Below, piece by piece: positions 36,483 through 46,814 of a DNA stretch of 64,000 nt; the first letter of the stretch is position 1, and every line of letters begins with the position of its first letter. Source of the stretch: Dickeya undicola (GTDB lineage Bacteria > Pseudomonadota > Gammaproteobacteria > Enterobacterales > Enterobacteriaceae); contig NZ_JSYG01000026.1 of the NCBI RefSeq assembly GCF_000784735.1, positions 1-64,000 on the forward strand, written 5' to 3'. The notes under the pieces were generated by a model. The model did no database searches. It was not told the origin of the DNA and saw nothing but the letters and a program-made list of their open reading frames with translations. The translations under genes were made by a program, and so were the position numbers.

Positions 36483-36619
36483 GGTTTATCTCCTTGGGAC
36501 CAACAATGATTAAACCCTTTCTTTGTTAATCTTACTTGAGTATGGCGTGGTTGCAAATAACGGCGAAACAATCTGTTTTTTGTGGTCGCGTGCAATGAGT
36601 TATGGATGGGTAAGGCAAA

Positions 36620-36648
36620 GGCCGGGTGCGACAAGAACACACCCGGCC
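36620..36648 (-). terminator. Terminator of the YdeP-like gene
   Basis: On the minus strand the stem GGCCGGGTG / CACCCGGCC with an 11-nt loop is followed by TTTGCCTT, 8 bp past the stop. Confidence 0.7.
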
Positions 36649-36655
36649 CGGTGTA

Positions 36656-38965
36656 TCAGGCAATGCGTTGCAGCGTGGTCGTTTCACTGGGCGTAATACG
36701 TACCGGCACCGATTTGGAGGTCGGCGTGAACGTACCTTCGCCGTAGCTGGACAGCGGCACCAGCGGGTTGGTTTCCGGGTAGTAGGCCGCCAGATTGCCG
36801 CGTGGGATATCGTAGCTGACCAGCCGGAAACCGAGGACTTTACGCTCGATATGGTCATGCCATAGGGTTTCGATATCTACCCGGTCGCCGTCCTGCAATC
36901 CCAGTGCGGCAATGTCTTCCGGGTGCATGAACAGCACGTCACGCTGGCCGTACACGCCACGGTAACGGTCATCCAGTCCATAAATGGTGGTGTTGTACTG
37001 GTCGTGGGAGCGCAAGGTTTGCAGCGTGAACGGTGCAGGCGTGTCACCGGAAACGGGCACCACGCTGTCCGGCAGCGGTGCCGCGCTGAAACGCGCATTG
37101 CTGGTGGTGGTGTTGAAACGATACGCCGCCGCTGCGTTGCCAAGCCAGAATCCACCCGGTTCAGCACAACGTTGATTGAAGTCGGTAAAGCCCGGCAGGG
37201 TGGCGGCGATATGATCGCGGATCAGGTTATAGTCGGCGGCCAGCGCCAGCCAATCGAGCCGGTCATGCCCCAAAACCGCGTGGGCGATACCGGCAACGAT
37301 GGCGGTTTCCGAGCGCTGCTGATCCGACAGCGGTGGGCTGATCCCTTCCGAGGCATGAACCATGCTGAACGAATCTTCAACGGTGACAAACTGCGGGCCG
37401 CTGGCCTGCATGTCCCGCTCGGTGCGGCCGAGTGTCGGCAGAATCAGTGTATCTTGCTGCGCGGTAATCAGGTGGCTGCGGTTGAGTTTGGTGCTGATGT
37501 GCACCGTCAGGCCGCAACGGCTTAGTGCCTGTGCGGTGCGGTCGGTATCCGGCGCGGCGGCGGCCAGGTTGCCACCGAGCGCGATCAAGACCCGGATTTC
37601 ATCTCGCAGCATCGCTTCCAACGCCTGCACGGTGTTGTGGCCGTGGCCACGCGGCGGAGTAAAGCCGAAGTGGCGCGCCAGACTGTCGAGCAGTGCGTTA
37701 GTGGGTTTTTCATCGATCCCCATCGTGCGGTTGCCCTGCACGTTGCTGTGACCGCGTACCGGGCACAGCCCCGCGCCCGGTTTGCCGATCTGCCCGAACA
37801 ACAGTTGTAGATTGACGATTTCCCGCACCGTTGCGACGGAATGCCGGTGTTGGGTAATGCCCATCGCCCAGGTGCAGATCACCCGTTCAGACTGCTGATA
37901 AATACCGGCGACGTAGCGGATCTGGGCTTCGCTCAGCCCGGACTGCTGCACGATTTTATCCCACGAAGTGGCGTCCACCTGTTGCAGGTACGCTGCCACA
38001 CCGTCGGTGTGCTGGTCGATGAACGTCTGATCGAACAGCCCGGTTTCGCCCGCGGCCAGCCGCTGGCGATGGGTTTCCAGCAGCGCTTTCACCATGCCGC
38101 GTACCGCCGCCATGTCGCCGCCCAGGTGGGGTTGCAGGTAGGTTTCGCTGATGGTGCCGGACAACGGCGTCAGCAGTTCCAGCGGGTTCTGCGGGTTGGC
38201 GAAACGTTCCAGACCGCGCTCGCGCAAGGTGTTAAACGCCACGATATGCGCACCGCGATCAGCGGCATGACGCAGGCTGTGCAGCATTCGCGGGTGGTTG
38301 GTGCCAGGGTTCTGGCCGAACACGAAAATGGCGTCGGCGTGTTCGAAATCCTGTAGTCGCACCGTGCCCTTACCGACGCCGATGCTCTGTTTCAGGCCGG
38401 TGCCGCTGGCTTCATGGCACATGTTGGAGCAGTCGGGGAAATTGTTGGTGCCGACCAGTCGGCCGAACAACTGATACAAATAAGAGGCTTCATTACTGGC
38501 GCGGCCGGAGGTGTAGAGTTCCATCTGGTCCGGGTGGTCCAGTTCGCTGATATGGCGGGCGATCAGCGCGAACGCGTCATCCCAGTCAATCGGCACGTAG
38601 TGGTCGCTGTCTCGGTCGTAGCGCAGCGGGTGGGTCAACCGGCCCTGATACTCAAGAAAATAGTCGCTCTGGCGGCGCAATGTGCTGACGCTGTGTTCGG
38701 CGAAGAAGTCTGGCCCGGCGGCTTTGCGGGTGGCTTCCCAACTGACCGCTTTAGCACCGTTTTCACAGAAGCTAAAGGTGCTGCTGTTGTCGTCGCCCCA
38801 GGCACAGCCGGGACAGTCGAATCCTTTGCTTTTATTGACTCGCATCAAATTGCGGATGTTTTTTAGCGCCTGTTTGCTGTCCAGAACAAAACGGGTGGTG
38901 GCTTCGAGAGAGCCCCAGCCGCCAGCAGCGGCGCGGTATGGCTTGATGGAGGATTTGAATTTCAT
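36656..38965 (-). CDS. FdhF/YdeP-family molybdopterin oxidoreductase
   Basis: A 769-residue protein of the molybdopterin oxidoreductase superfamily, FdhF/YdeP branch (E. coli YdeP is about 759). N-terminal GGWGSLEATTR and DCPGCAWGDD replace the four-cysteine iron-sulfur motif of true formate dehydrogenases. The Mo-pterin domains show FVFGQNPGTNHPRML, CPVRGHSNVQGNRTMGI and a C-terminal molydopterin-dinucleotide-binding fold (SHDQYNTTIYGLDDRYRGVY). The position of the FDH catalytic Sec reads NMCHEASGTG, with no Sec or Cys in the expected place. The substrate is unknown. It is divergent from a LysR regulator. Confidence 0.9.
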   Translation of the reverse strand: MKFKSSIKPYRAAAGGWGSLEATTRFVLDSKQALKNIRNLMRVNKSKGFDCPGCAWGDDNSSTFSFCENGAKAVSWEATRKAAGPDFFAEHSVSTLRRQSDYFLEYQGRLTHPLRYDRDSDHYVPIDWDDAFALIARHISELDHPDQMELYTSGRASNEASYLYQLFGRLVGTNNFPDCSNMCHEASGTGLKQSIGVGKGTVRLQDFEHADAIFVFGQNPGTNHPRMLHSLRHAADRGAHIVAFNTLRERGLERFANPQNPLELLTPLSGTISETYLQPHLGGDMAAVRGMVKALLETHRQRLAAGETGLFDQTFIDQHTDGVAAYLQQVDATSWDKIVQQSGLSEAQIRYVAGIYQQSERVICTWAMGITQHRHSVATVREIVNLQLLFGQIGKPGAGLCPVRGHSNVQGNRTMGIDEKPTNALLDSLARHFGFTPPRGHGHNTVQALEAMLRDEIRVLIALGGNLAAAAPDTDRTAQALSRCGLTVHISTKLNRSHLITAQQDTLILPTLGRTERDMQASGPQFVTVEDSFSMVHASEGISPPLSDQQRSETAIVAGIAHAVLGHDRLDWLALAADYNLIRDHIAATLPGFTDFNQRCAEPGGFWLGNAAAAYRFNTTTSNARFSAAPLPDSVVPVSGDTPAPFTLQTLRSHDQYNTTIYGLDDRYRGVYGQRDVLFMHPEDIAALGLQDGDRVDIETLWHDHIERKVLGFRLVSYDIPRGNLAAYYPETNPLVPLSSYGEGTFTPTSKSVPVRITPSETTTLQRIA

Positions 38966-39167
38966 GATTCGCTACGCAGGTGATGATGTTTTAGGTATGT
39001 AAAAAAATCTTTAAAACTTTGCTTGCTAACGAAGAGTGTAGGCGGCGAGCGGTATGGCGTCTAATCAAAGGGAGTGATAGTGGGATAGAGGCGGTTTATC
39101 ACGGTAGCAACCTCTGAGGTAGATGCGCGGTGGTATACTGACCCGGCCCGCAATGTTGGAGAACCTG

Positions 39168-40067
39168 ATGGACATCAAGCAACTTATCTATTTGTGCAAT
39201 CTGGAAAAAGAGCGCCATTTTGGTCGGGCGGCCGAAGCCAGCTTTGTCAGCCAGCCGACGCTGTCGATGCGGTTGAAGAATCTGGAGCGGGAGCTGGGGC
39301 TGTCGCTTATCAATCGGGGCAACAACTTCGAGGGGTTTACCGCCGAAGGTGAGCGGGTGCTGGCCTGGGCGCGGGAAATGGTGTCGGTGTATCAGGGGTT
39401 ACGGTTGGAGGTGGCGTCGCTCGCGCGCGGCACCAGTGGGTTGTTGCGTATTGGCGCGGTGCCGCAATGCAGCATGGCGCTGCCCGAATTACTGGCGGCG
39501 GTCAGCCGCACTTACCCGGAGATGGACTATCAGGTATCGCTATTTAGCGCTGACCAGTTGCTGGAGGCGCTGACTGCGCACACCGTCGATGTCGGGATCG
39601 GTTTCTTCGAGCTGACTACGCTGCGTGAGCTGCATTTTCAGGCGTCGTCGCTGGCGGAGCAGGGCGTATCGCTGCTGTATCATCCACGCCATTTTCCCGC
39701 ATTGCAGGGCGACAGTCCGTTGACGCTGGCGGATCTTGCCCATGTTCCGCTGTGTCTGGCTGAACCCAGCCGTTATTTCCGCCGCTATCTGGACAGTCAG
39801 TTCCGTGAGGCAGTAATTACACCGCGAGTTCGGGTGGAAAGTGCGTCGGTACTGCAATTGATTCAAAGTGTGTTCGTCGGGCTGGGATGCGGCGTTGTGC
39901 CCAATGGCAGCCTGTTGCCGACGATGACGCCGGAACTGGCCTGGCGACCGCTGGCGTTGGCACCGATGCCGCGTCATGGTGCCGTGGTCATTGCCGAGGC
40001 TGGGCGCGCCACTATGCTGGCGCAGCATTTCTTTGAGGCTGCGCAGCAATGGCTGATGGACCGCTAA
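39168..40067 (+). CDS. LysR-family transcriptional regulator
   Basis: A 299-residue LysR-type regulator. The winged HTH at residues 1-65 reads MDIKQLIYLCNLEKERHFGR, AAEASFVSQPTLSMRLKNLE and LGLSLINR, followed by a periplasmic-binding-like effector domain (GLLRIGAVPQCSMALPELL onward). The in-frame start at 39123 is rejected in favour of the ATG at 39168, which has GGAG six bases upstream and aligns with the LysR N-terminus. It is 202 bp from the divergent YdeP-like gene and probably controls it. Confidence 0.9.
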   Translation: MDIKQLIYLCNLEKERHFGRAAEASFVSQPTLSMRLKNLERELGLSLINRGNNFEGFTAEGERVLAWAREMVSVYQGLRLEVASLARGTSGLLRIGAVPQCSMALPELLAAVSRTYPEMDYQVSLFSADQLLEALTAHTVDVGIGFFELTTLRELHFQASSLAEQGVSLLYHPRHFPALQGDSPLTLADLAHVPLCLAEPSRYFRRYLDSQFREAVITPRVRVESASVLQLIQSVFVGLGCGVVPNGSLLPTMTPELAWRPLALAPMPRHGAVVIAEAGRATMLAQHFFEAAQQWLMDR

Positions 40068-40194
40068 CGTCACGGCAGCGATTGGTGAGTGACTGAAGAA
40101 GAGATGTGACTGAGAAAGGCAAGACGAGTAACGGCGGAAAGTACCGCAAACCAGCAGGGAGACAGGCGGGATTTACCGTGTGGCTGGGTGCAAC

Positions 40195-40222
40195 TCTGTG
40201 CCGGGCTGCTGTCCGGCACAGA
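40195..40222. terminator. Hairpin between the lysR gene and fabI
   Basis: A 10-bp stem TCTGTGCCGG / CCGGCACAGA with an 8-nt loop lies in the convergent spacer just after the fabI stop. Confidence 0.6.
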
Positions 40223-40231
40223 ATGACGAGA

Positions 40232-41023
40232 TTAATCGTCCAGTTCCAGCTCGTTCATCGCGGCGATGCTGAAGCCGCCGTCAACGTGCAGAACTTCGCC
40301 GGAGATACCGGCAGCCAGGTCAGAACACATGAAGGCGGCGGCGTTGCCCACGTCTTCAATGGTGACCACGCGACGGATCGGGGTGACCGCTTCGCAGTGA
40401 GACAGCATCTTCTTGAAGTTCTTGATGCCAGACGCCGCCAGTGTACGGATCGGACCGGCGGAAACGGCATTGACGCGTACACCATCGCGGCCCATGGCGT
40501 TAGCCATGTAGCGCACGTTGGCTTCCAGCGACGCTTTCGCCAGGCCCATCACGTTGTAGTTCGGAATGGCGCGCTCGGCACCCAGATAGGACAGGGTCAT
40601 CAGCGCGGCGTTCGGGTTCAGCATATTGCGGCAGGCTTTCGCCATCGCGACAAAGCTGTAAGCACTGATGTCGTGTGCAATGGCGAAACCTTCGCGGGTG
40701 ACGGCGTTTACGTAGTCGCCGTCCAACTGGTCACCCGGTGCATAAGCGATGGAGTGTACGAAGCCGTCAAACTTCGGCCAGACTTTCGCCAGCTCGGCAA
40801 ACAGGGCGTCAATGCTGGCGTCTTCCGCCACATCACAGGGTAAAACGATGCTTGAACCAAACTCTTTGGCAAACTCTTCCACACGCGGTTTCAGTTTGTC
40901 ATTCTGGTAGGTGAACGCCAGCTCTGCGCCTTCGCGGTGCATCGCCTGGGCGATACCGTATGCAATGGAGCGGTTGCTGGCAACGCCGGTTACCAGAATG
41001 CGCTTACCGTTAAGAAAACCCAT
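40232..41023 (-). CDS. fabI: Enoyl-ACP reductase FabI
   Basis: An NADH-dependent reductase completing each cycle of fatty-acid elongation; the target of triclosan and isoniazid-type inhibitors. It has 263 residues. The short-chain dehydrogenase features are [20 protein letters not shown] at the N-terminus and the Tyr-x6-Lys catalytic pair in [18 protein letters not shown]. The C-terminus [18 protein letters not shown] is typical. It is next to the sap operon, as in E. coli. Confidence 0.97.
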   Translation of the reverse strand: MGFLNGKRILVTGVASNRSIAYGIAQAMHREGAELAFTYQNDKLKPRVEEFAKEFGSSIVLPCDVAEDASIDALFAELAKVWPKFDGFVHSIAYAPGDQLDGDYVNAVTREGFAIAHDISAYSFVAMAKACRNMLNPNAALMTLSYLGAERAIPNYNVMGLAKASLEANVRYMANAMGRDGVRVNAVSAGPIRTLAASGIKNFKKMLSHCEAVTPIRRVVTIEDVGNAAAFMCSDLAAGISGEVLHVDGGFSIAAMNELELDD

Positions 41024-41173
41024 GGCAGTATCCTTGTGATCATTGTTGCTGCGATCATCGTTAATAAAAATAATTATTTACCATGATCGGTGTGAGTAAA
41101 CCGGGCGATTCTAGCATGTATGGTGTCTAAAGAAGTACTCCAACCACTTATCCTGCTGTTTTCGCCCGACAAC

Positions 41174-41989
41174 TCAGACATGGATGCTGTCACGACGCCA
41201 GGCGTCGGCGCTGAGTGCTTCGCCAAAGTGACTGGTGATCAACCGTTTGGTCAGGTCGTGCAGCGGCGAAGCCAGCACATCGGCGGTGCTGCCACGCTCG
41301 ACCACTTCGCCTGCCTGCATTACCAGAATCTGGTCGCTGATGTGTTTCATCATGCCCAGATGCTGGGTGACATAAATATAGGAAATACCGTGTTTTTCTT
41401 GCAGTTCCAGCATCAGGTTGATGATCTGTGAACGCACCGACATATCCAGCGACCCCAGCACTTCATCTGCCACGATCACTTTGGGCTGTAGGATCAACGC
41501 CCGCGCCAGCCCGATACGTTGTTTCTGACCGGGTGCCAGCGCGTGTGGGTAATAGGTGGCGTGATCGGCGCGCAGGCCGACCTGCCGTAGCGCCAGGTTA
41601 ATGGCTTTTTCACGCTCCTGCGGCGTCAGGTCGGTATTGAGCCGCAGCGGCAATTCCAGTAACTGACCGATGCGCTGACGCGGGTTGAGCGAGTTGGCCG
41701 AATCCTGAAAGATCATACGAATGCGCTGGCTACGGTAGTTATAGTCACCGTATTGCAACGGATGATCGTCGATCACCAGTTCGCCGGAGGTCGGTGGGAT
41801 CACGCCGGTCAGCATTTTGGCCAACGTAGATTTACCCGAGCCATTTTCGCCGATGATCGCCAGCGTTTGCCGCTCCCGCAGCGTAAAACTCACCGATTTC
41901 ACCGCTTCGACGTGCTGACGGCGGAACCAGCCGGTGCGGTAGCGGAAGGTTTTGGTGAGGTTACGGGCTTCCAGCAGGGTTTCCACCAT
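41174..41989 (-). CDS. sapF: Peptide ABC transporter ATP-binding protein SapF
   Basis: A 271-residue ATPase of the Sap importer. The Walker A is GENGSGKST, the signature is LAPGQKQRIGLARALIL, Walker B is KVIVADEVL. The longer ORF to 42109 is rejected; [20 protein letters not shown] starts at 41989 by homology, and its ATG shares a base with the sapD stop (TGATG), so the two are translationally coupled. It is the last gene of sapABCDF. Confidence 0.95.
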   Translation of the reverse strand: MVETLLEARNLTKTFRYRTGWFRRQHVEAVKSVSFTLRERQTLAIIGENGSGKSTLAKMLTGVIPPTSGELVIDDHPLQYGDYNYRSQRIRMIFQDSANSLNPRQRIGQLLELPLRLNTDLTPQEREKAINLALRQVGLRADHATYYPHALAPGQKQRIGLARALILQPKVIVADEVLGSLDMSVRSQIINLMLELQEKHGISYIYVTQHLGMMKHISDQILVMQAGEVVERGSTADVLASPLHDLTKRLITSHFGEALSADAWRRDSIHV

Positions 41990-42981
41990 CAGGATTCCTC
42001 CATGTTGAGCGGGAAGTGACAGGCGTACCAGTGCGTTTTCACCGGGATAAGCGGCGGGGCTGTCATGCACTCTTTTTGTGAATAAGGGCAGCGTGGCCCC
42101 AGACGACAACCCACCGGCAGGTGTTCCAGCGACGGAATGGCCCCCGGCAGCGCGTTAAGGCGGCTTTTGTGCGGCAGCGAGCAGCCGAAGTCCGGCATGG
42201 CGCGAATCAGCGCCTGGGTGTAGGGATGATGCGGTGCACTGATCAGCTCATCGCTGACGGCGCTTTCCACCGTTTGGCCGCAGTACAACACGTTAATACG
42301 GTCCGCCCATTTGCTCATGGTCTGCAAGTCGTGACTGATCAGCAAAATGGTGGTGTTGTTGTTCTGATTGAGCCGGGCGAGCAGGCGGAAAATCTGCGCC
42401 TGCGTGGTGGCTTCCATCGCGTTGGTCGGTTCGTCGGCGATCAGCAACCTGGGCTGATTGGCGAGCGCGATGGCGATCATCACCTTCTGGCATTCCCCTT
42501 CGGTCAACTCGTAGGGGTAACTGCGCATGATGTCTTTGTGATCCTTGATACCAACGCGGTGCAGCAGCTCGATGGCACGGCGCTTGCGCCAGTTGAAACG
42601 CTGCCACCAGCGGCCTTTGTAAGTCCAGCCGGGAATGGATTGAATCAACTGACGGCCGACGCGGGCGGAAGGATCCAGACAGGACTGTGGCTCCTGAAAG
42701 ATCATCGACATGTTGTGCCGCACCAGTTTGCGCCGCTGATGGGGAGTGAGTTGCAGCATGTCCACGTCATCGAAACGAAAACGGTCGGCGGTGATGCGCC
42801 AGTTTTCCTTATTGATGCCGCAGATAGCCTTGGCGATCAGGCTCTTGCCGGAGCCAGATTCCCCCACCAGTCCGCGAATTTCTCCCTCGTTGAGGCTGAT
42901 GCTGACGCGATCCACCGCTTTCACCGGGCCGTCCGGCGTGAGGAATTCAATGGTCAGATTACGAATTTCCAGTAATGCCAT
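41989..42981 (-). CDS. sapD: Peptide ABC transporter ATP-binding protein SapD
   Basis: A 330-residue OppD-type ATPase, the same length as E. coli SapD. The Walker A is [10 protein letters not shown] and the signature region is [16 protein letters not shown], a non-canonical form known in SapD. The C-terminal oligopeptide-transporter extension has cysteines in [15 protein letters not shown]. SapD also supports Trk potassium uptake in E. coli. It is coupled to sapF. Confidence 0.96.
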   Translation of the reverse strand: MALLEIRNLTIEFLTPDGPVKAVDRVSISLNEGEIRGLVGESGSGKSLIAKAICGINKENWRITADRFRFDDVDMLQLTPHQRRKLVRHNMSMIFQEPQSCLDPSARVGRQLIQSIPGWTYKGRWWQRFNWRKRRAIELLHRVGIKDHKDIMRSYPYELTEGECQKVMIAIALANQPRLLIADEPTNAMEATTQAQIFRLLARLNQNNNTTILLISHDLQTMSKWADRINVLYCGQTVESAVSDELISAPHHPYTQALIRAMPDFGCSLPHKSRLNALPGAIPSLEHLPVGCRLGPRCPYSQKECMTAPPLIPVKTHWYACHFPLNMEES

Positions 42982-42996
42982 GGTGTTGTTCCGTCA

Positions 42997-43887
42997 CTAT
43001 TCGGTTTGAGCAAGCAGGGCGCGGCGAATGCCATCCCCCAGCAGGTTGACGACAAGCACGCTGAGCGTGATGGCCGCGCCGGGCAGCATCACCGTCCAGG
43101 GCGCGGCGTAGACCAGTTCCAGCGAATTACCCAGCAACACGCCCCATTCGGTGGTGGGTAACTGCGCACCCAGATTGAGAAAGCCGAGCGCGACGATATC
43201 TAAAATGGCGATGGAAAGCGCACGGGTCACTTCGCTGACCAGCAGCGGCAGGATATTGGGCAATACCGCATACCAGATAATGTAGCGCGTGGAGGCTCCG
43301 TCCAGCCGGGCGGCGGTCACATACTCTTTTTCCAGCTCGTCATGCACCGCGGTATAAATGGTGCGTACCATGCGCGGTAGCAGCGCCATCCACACCGCCA
43401 GCATGGTGTGCGTCAACTGCGGGCCGATAAAAGCGATCACCACCATCGCCAACAGCAGCGAAGGTATCGACAACAGCGGGTCAAGAATGTGGTTCAGCAC
43501 CGCGGAACGCAGGCCGTGGGTCACCCCGGCCAGCAGACCGAGTAGAATGCCGACCAGCATCGCCGCCAGCGTGACCAACAGCGCAGAGCCAAACGTCGGT
43601 GCCGTGCCGCTTAGCAGTCGGCTCATCAGGTCACGCCCCAGATCGTCGGTGCCGAGAAAAAACGACACTTCGCCGTAGCGTGACCAGGAGGGTGGCAGCA
43701 ACTGATAACCAAGAAACTGCTGATCTACCGCGTAGGGTGCCAGCGTATTGCCAAACAGGCACAGCCCCAACAGCAGCAGAAACCCGTAGAACCCGACCAT
43801 CGCCATTCGGTCCTGACGGAATACATTCCAGGTGTCGTGCCAGCGGCTGGGAAGCGCCTTCTCGCTGTAGATGTTATCGGAGTGCAT
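42997..43887 (-). CDS. sapC: Peptide ABC transporter permease SapC
   Basis: A 296-residue inner-membrane permease of the DppC/OppC type with six helices. The EAA-like loop is [20 protein letters not shown]. The start lies inside the end of sapB (14-bp overlap), typical of a tightly coupled operon. Confidence 0.95.
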   Translation of the reverse strand: MHSDNIYSEKALPSRWHDTWNVFRQDRMAMVGFYGFLLLLGLCLFGNTLAPYAVDQQFLGYQLLPPSWSRYGEVSFFLGTDDLGRDLMSRLLSGTAPTFGSALLVTLAAMLVGILLGLLAGVTHGLRSAVLNHILDPLLSIPSLLLAMVVIAFIGPQLTHTMLAVWMALLPRMVRTIYTAVHDELEKEYVTAARLDGASTRYIIWYAVLPNILPLLVSEVTRALSIAILDIVALGFLNLGAQLPTTEWGVLLGNSLELVYAAPWTVMLPGAAITLSVLVVNLLGDGIRRALLAQTE

Positions 43888-44839
43888 ACCATTCCTTATG
43901 TTTCAGCGGATTTGTCATGGCGCCCCAGATGTCGGACAGCACGTTGATGGTGATCACCAGCGCGCCGACCACCATCACCCCGGCGGAGATCGCCGCAAAG
44001 TCTTGCTGGCGAATGGCGTTGACCAGCCAGCGGCCGATGCCCGGCCAGTTAAAGACCACTTCGGTGATCATTTCTAACGTCAGCATGGTCGAAAATTGCA
44101 AACCCAACTGCGGAATGATCGGCGGCAGGGCGTTGTGCAGCAGGTGGCGGCGAATCACGGTGGAGCGCGGCAGCCCACGGATAACCGCCGCCTTGATGTA
44201 ATTTTGGGTGCCAACCTCGGTGGTGCTGATGCGCATCAGTCGGATGACTTCGGTAGTGGGGCCGACCGACAACACCAGCACCGGCAGAATCAGGTGCTGG
44301 ATAGCGCTGGCGATCATCTCCTCCCGGTAGGGCGAGGTGGATAGCCAGGCATCGATCAACGCGAAACCTGTTACCTGTTGTACCGGATAGAGCAAGTCGA
44401 AACGGCCGGACACGGGGAGCCAGCCCAGATACAGCGAAAAGAACAACGTCATTAACAAGGCCAGCCAGAACACCGGCAACGAAAAGCCCAGCAGCGCCAG
44501 CGCGCTGATAATTCGATCGGCGGTCTTGTGTTGAAGTACACCGGTGGTGATACCCAGTGGAATACCCACCAACAGCGACAGCGAAAACGCCAGCAAACAA
44601 AGCTCGATAGTGGCGGGTAGCACTTCCCGTAGCTGTTCGCTAATCGGCTGCCCGTTGGTGCTGGAGACGCCGAAATCCCCTTGCAGCAGGCTAGTGAAAT
44701 AAAAGCGGTAGGCATCGAGCAGCGCCGCGCCGTTGAGCGGTGCATGTGGGGTGTAATACATCAGGCTGAAGCCTATCAGCGACAGCAGAAAGAGTGTGAC
44801 CAGCAGCAGCAACAAGCGACGAAGTGTAAAGATAATCAC
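43874..44839 (-). CDS. sapB: Peptide ABC transporter permease SapB
   Basis: A 321-residue permease of the DppB/OppB type. The N-terminal first helix ([20 protein letters not shown]) is followed by a periplasmic loop and five more helices. The EAA-like loop is [20 protein letters not shown]. It overlaps sapA by 4 bp and sapC by 14 bp. Confidence 0.95.
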   Translation of the reverse strand: MIIFTLRRLLLLLVTLFLLSLIGFSLMYYTPHAPLNGAALLDAYRFYFTSLLQGDFGVSSTNGQPISEQLREVLPATIELCLLAFSLSLLVGIPLGITTGVLQHKTADRIISALALLGFSLPVFWLALLMTLFFSLYLGWLPVSGRFDLLYPVQQVTGFALIDAWLSTSPYREEMIASAIQHLILPVLVLSVGPTTEVIRLMRISTTEVGTQNYIKAAVIRGLPRSTVIRRHLLHNALPPIIPQLGLQFSTMLTLEMITEVVFNWPGIGRWLVNAIRQQDFAAISAGVMVVGALVITINVLSDIWGAMTNPLKHKEWYALR

Positions 44840-46548
44840 GGCTGTTCTCCCTGGATCGGTGCGCTGGAGGACGGGTCCACGGCAGGGTCATCCGGTTTTT
44901 GCTCATTTTTCCCCTCACTGCCATCATCACGATAGACACCAGCGAAGGACGCGTTACCAAACGGGCTAAGCACCAATCCTTTCATGTCGTAGCGGTAGGC
45001 TTGCATCCGCAATGACGACGCCAGCGGCAGCACCGGCAACTGTTCGGCCAGGATGTGGTGCGCCACCCGATAGTACTCCATGCGTCGGGATAATTGCTGG
45101 GAAGAGAGCGCATCCTGTAGCACCTGATCAAAACCAGGGTCACACCAGTGGGCGTAATTGGTCTGGGAGCGGATGGCGGCGCAACTCAGCAGCGGCCGAA
45201 ATACGCTGTCTGGATCGTTACTGTCGGTGGCCCAGCCTGCCAGCGTCAGGTCATGATTCATCTCCATCAGGCGCGCTTCCTGAAAGCGGCCTTCCACCGG
45301 AACGATATTCACCCGAACGCCAACCTGCGCCAGGTCAGCCTGAATCAGCTCGGCGGTTTTTACCGGGCTGGGGTTATAGGACTGAGAAGCACTGGGCACC
45401 CACAGTTGCAGTTGCAGGTTGGTGATCCCCAGTTCTTTCAACTGCTGGCGCGATTTCTCCGGATTGTATTCGGTGACCTGCGCTTCGTTGTCGTAAGCCC
45501 AGGAGGCGCGCGGCAGGATCGACGCGGCAGTTTCTGCGGTGCCGTAGTAGATCGACTGCATCAGACGGTCGTTATTGATAGCCAGTGCGATGGCGTGGCG
45601 CACGCGAGAATCATCCAGCGGCGGTTTACGCACGTTGAACGCCAGATACGCGACGTTCATCCCCGGTCGTAGCGACAATCTCAGCCGCGGGTCGTTGCGC
45701 AGAATGCTCAACTGACTGGCCGCCGGGTAGGCCAGCACATCGCACTCGCCGGTCAACAGTTTCGACAGACGGCCGGTGCCGCCGGAACCGAGGTCGACCA
45801 CCACCTGTTCCATACGCGGCCGACCGCGCCAGTAATCGTCGTTGCGTTTCAGCCGCACATATTGCCCGTAGCGATACTGTTCCAGCCGATAAGGACCGGT
45901 GCCCACGGGCTGGCGGTCAAGCAGTTCACGCCGGTCTTGCTGGGTCAGCTGTTGTGCGTACTCCGCCGACAGAATGGGCGCATAGTGAGTCGCCAGGTGC
46001 CACAGGAACGAGGCATCGGGGCTGTGCAGGCGGATCTCGATACTGTAATCACCCAGTTTGCGGATGCTCTGCACGTTGTCTGCCAGTTGCAGACTGTCGA
46101 AATAGGGGTAGTCGCCGCCGTTGATGTCGTGAAACGGGTGTTTTTTGTCCAGCATACGCTGGAAACTAAACAGCACGTCGTCGGCGTTCATCATGCGGGT
46201 GGGGGTAAACCAGTTGGTGTGCTGAAATGGCACATCCCGGCGCAAGGTAAATCGGTAAGTGGAACCATTGTCGGCGACTTCCCAATGCTGTGCCAGCTCC
46301 GGCATCAGCCGGTAGGTGTAGGGGTCGACACCCAACAGGCGGTCATAGAGCTGGGCTGCTAACGTATCCACCATCAACCCACTACGGGCCATCTGGGGGT
46401 TAAACGTGCTGAGCACATCATTGACGCAATAAACAAAACCGCTGTGGCGGATAGCTTGCGCCGACGGCGGAGCCGCGGGTGGCGTTTGTGCCAGAACTGG
46501 CAGCGCCAGCCAGGCCAGCATCAGTGCGAGAGTGTGTTTTCCGGACAT
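44836..46548 (-). CDS. sapA: Antimicrobial-peptide-binding protein SapA
   Basis: A periplasmic solute-binding protein of the SBP_bac_5 family that feeds peptides to SapBCDF; in Dickeya the sap system gives resistance to plant antimicrobial peptides. The mature part matches E. coli SapA strongly ([60 protein letters not shown]). The start is uncertain: ATG 46548 gives a clean signal peptide ([20 protein letters not shown]) and 570 residues; the GTG at 46593 would add 15. A C-terminal acidic/proline tail is longer than in E. coli. Confidence 0.95.
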   Translation of the reverse strand: MSGKHTLALMLAWLALPVLAQTPPAAPPSAQAIRHSGFVYCVNDVLSTFNPQMARSGLMVDTLAAQLYDRLLGVDPYTYRLMPELAQHWEVADNGSTYRFTLRRDVPFQHTNWFTPTRMMNADDVLFSFQRMLDKKHPFHDINGGDYPYFDSLQLADNVQSIRKLGDYSIEIRLHSPDASFLWHLATHYAPILSAEYAQQLTQQDRRELLDRQPVGTGPYRLEQYRYGQYVRLKRNDDYWRGRPRMEQVVVDLGSGGTGRLSKLLTGECDVLAYPAASQLSILRNDPRLRLSLRPGMNVAYLAFNVRKPPLDDSRVRHAIALAINNDRLMQSIYYGTAETAASILPRASWAYDNEAQVTEYNPEKSRQQLKELGITNLQLQLWVPSASQSYNPSPVKTAELIQADLAQVGVRVNIVPVEGRFQEARLMEMNHDLTLAGWATDSNDPDSVFRPLLSCAAIRSQTNYAHWCDPGFDQVLQDALSSQQLSRRMEYYRVAHHILAEQLPVLPLASSLRMQAYRYDMKGLVLSPFGNASFAGVYRDDGSEGKNEQKPDDPAVDPSSSAPIQGEQP

Positions 46549-46715
46549 ACGGTGTTTTTTCAGGCAATCGGCAATATACAGAGTGTACCGCACTCTGCCA
46601 TTCCGCCCAATTTCTTACGTTTATCTGCCGGTTTTTTCAGCAAACTGATGGGGTTGTCGGCAGGGGGGGCCGCTAATTTACTCACGGCATCGTCGGTGTC
46701 GTGAAAGTCATTAAT

Positions 46716-46733
46716 GTTATGTTATAACATAAC
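46716..46733. promoter_or_regulatory. Probable Zur box
   Basis: A perfect 18-bp palindrome GTTATGTTATAACATAAC lies 81 bp before the GTPase gene. It fits the enterobacterial Zur operator (TGTTATAN-TATAACA type). Position and the known Zur control of COG0523 proteins support it. Confidence 0.75.
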
Positions 46734-46814
46734 CATTGTGATATTATGTGTGGCTGAGTAGCGGTCATCCCATTTCGAGCCGTAGATCAATCATTTCTGA
46801 GCAGGAGCACGCGT

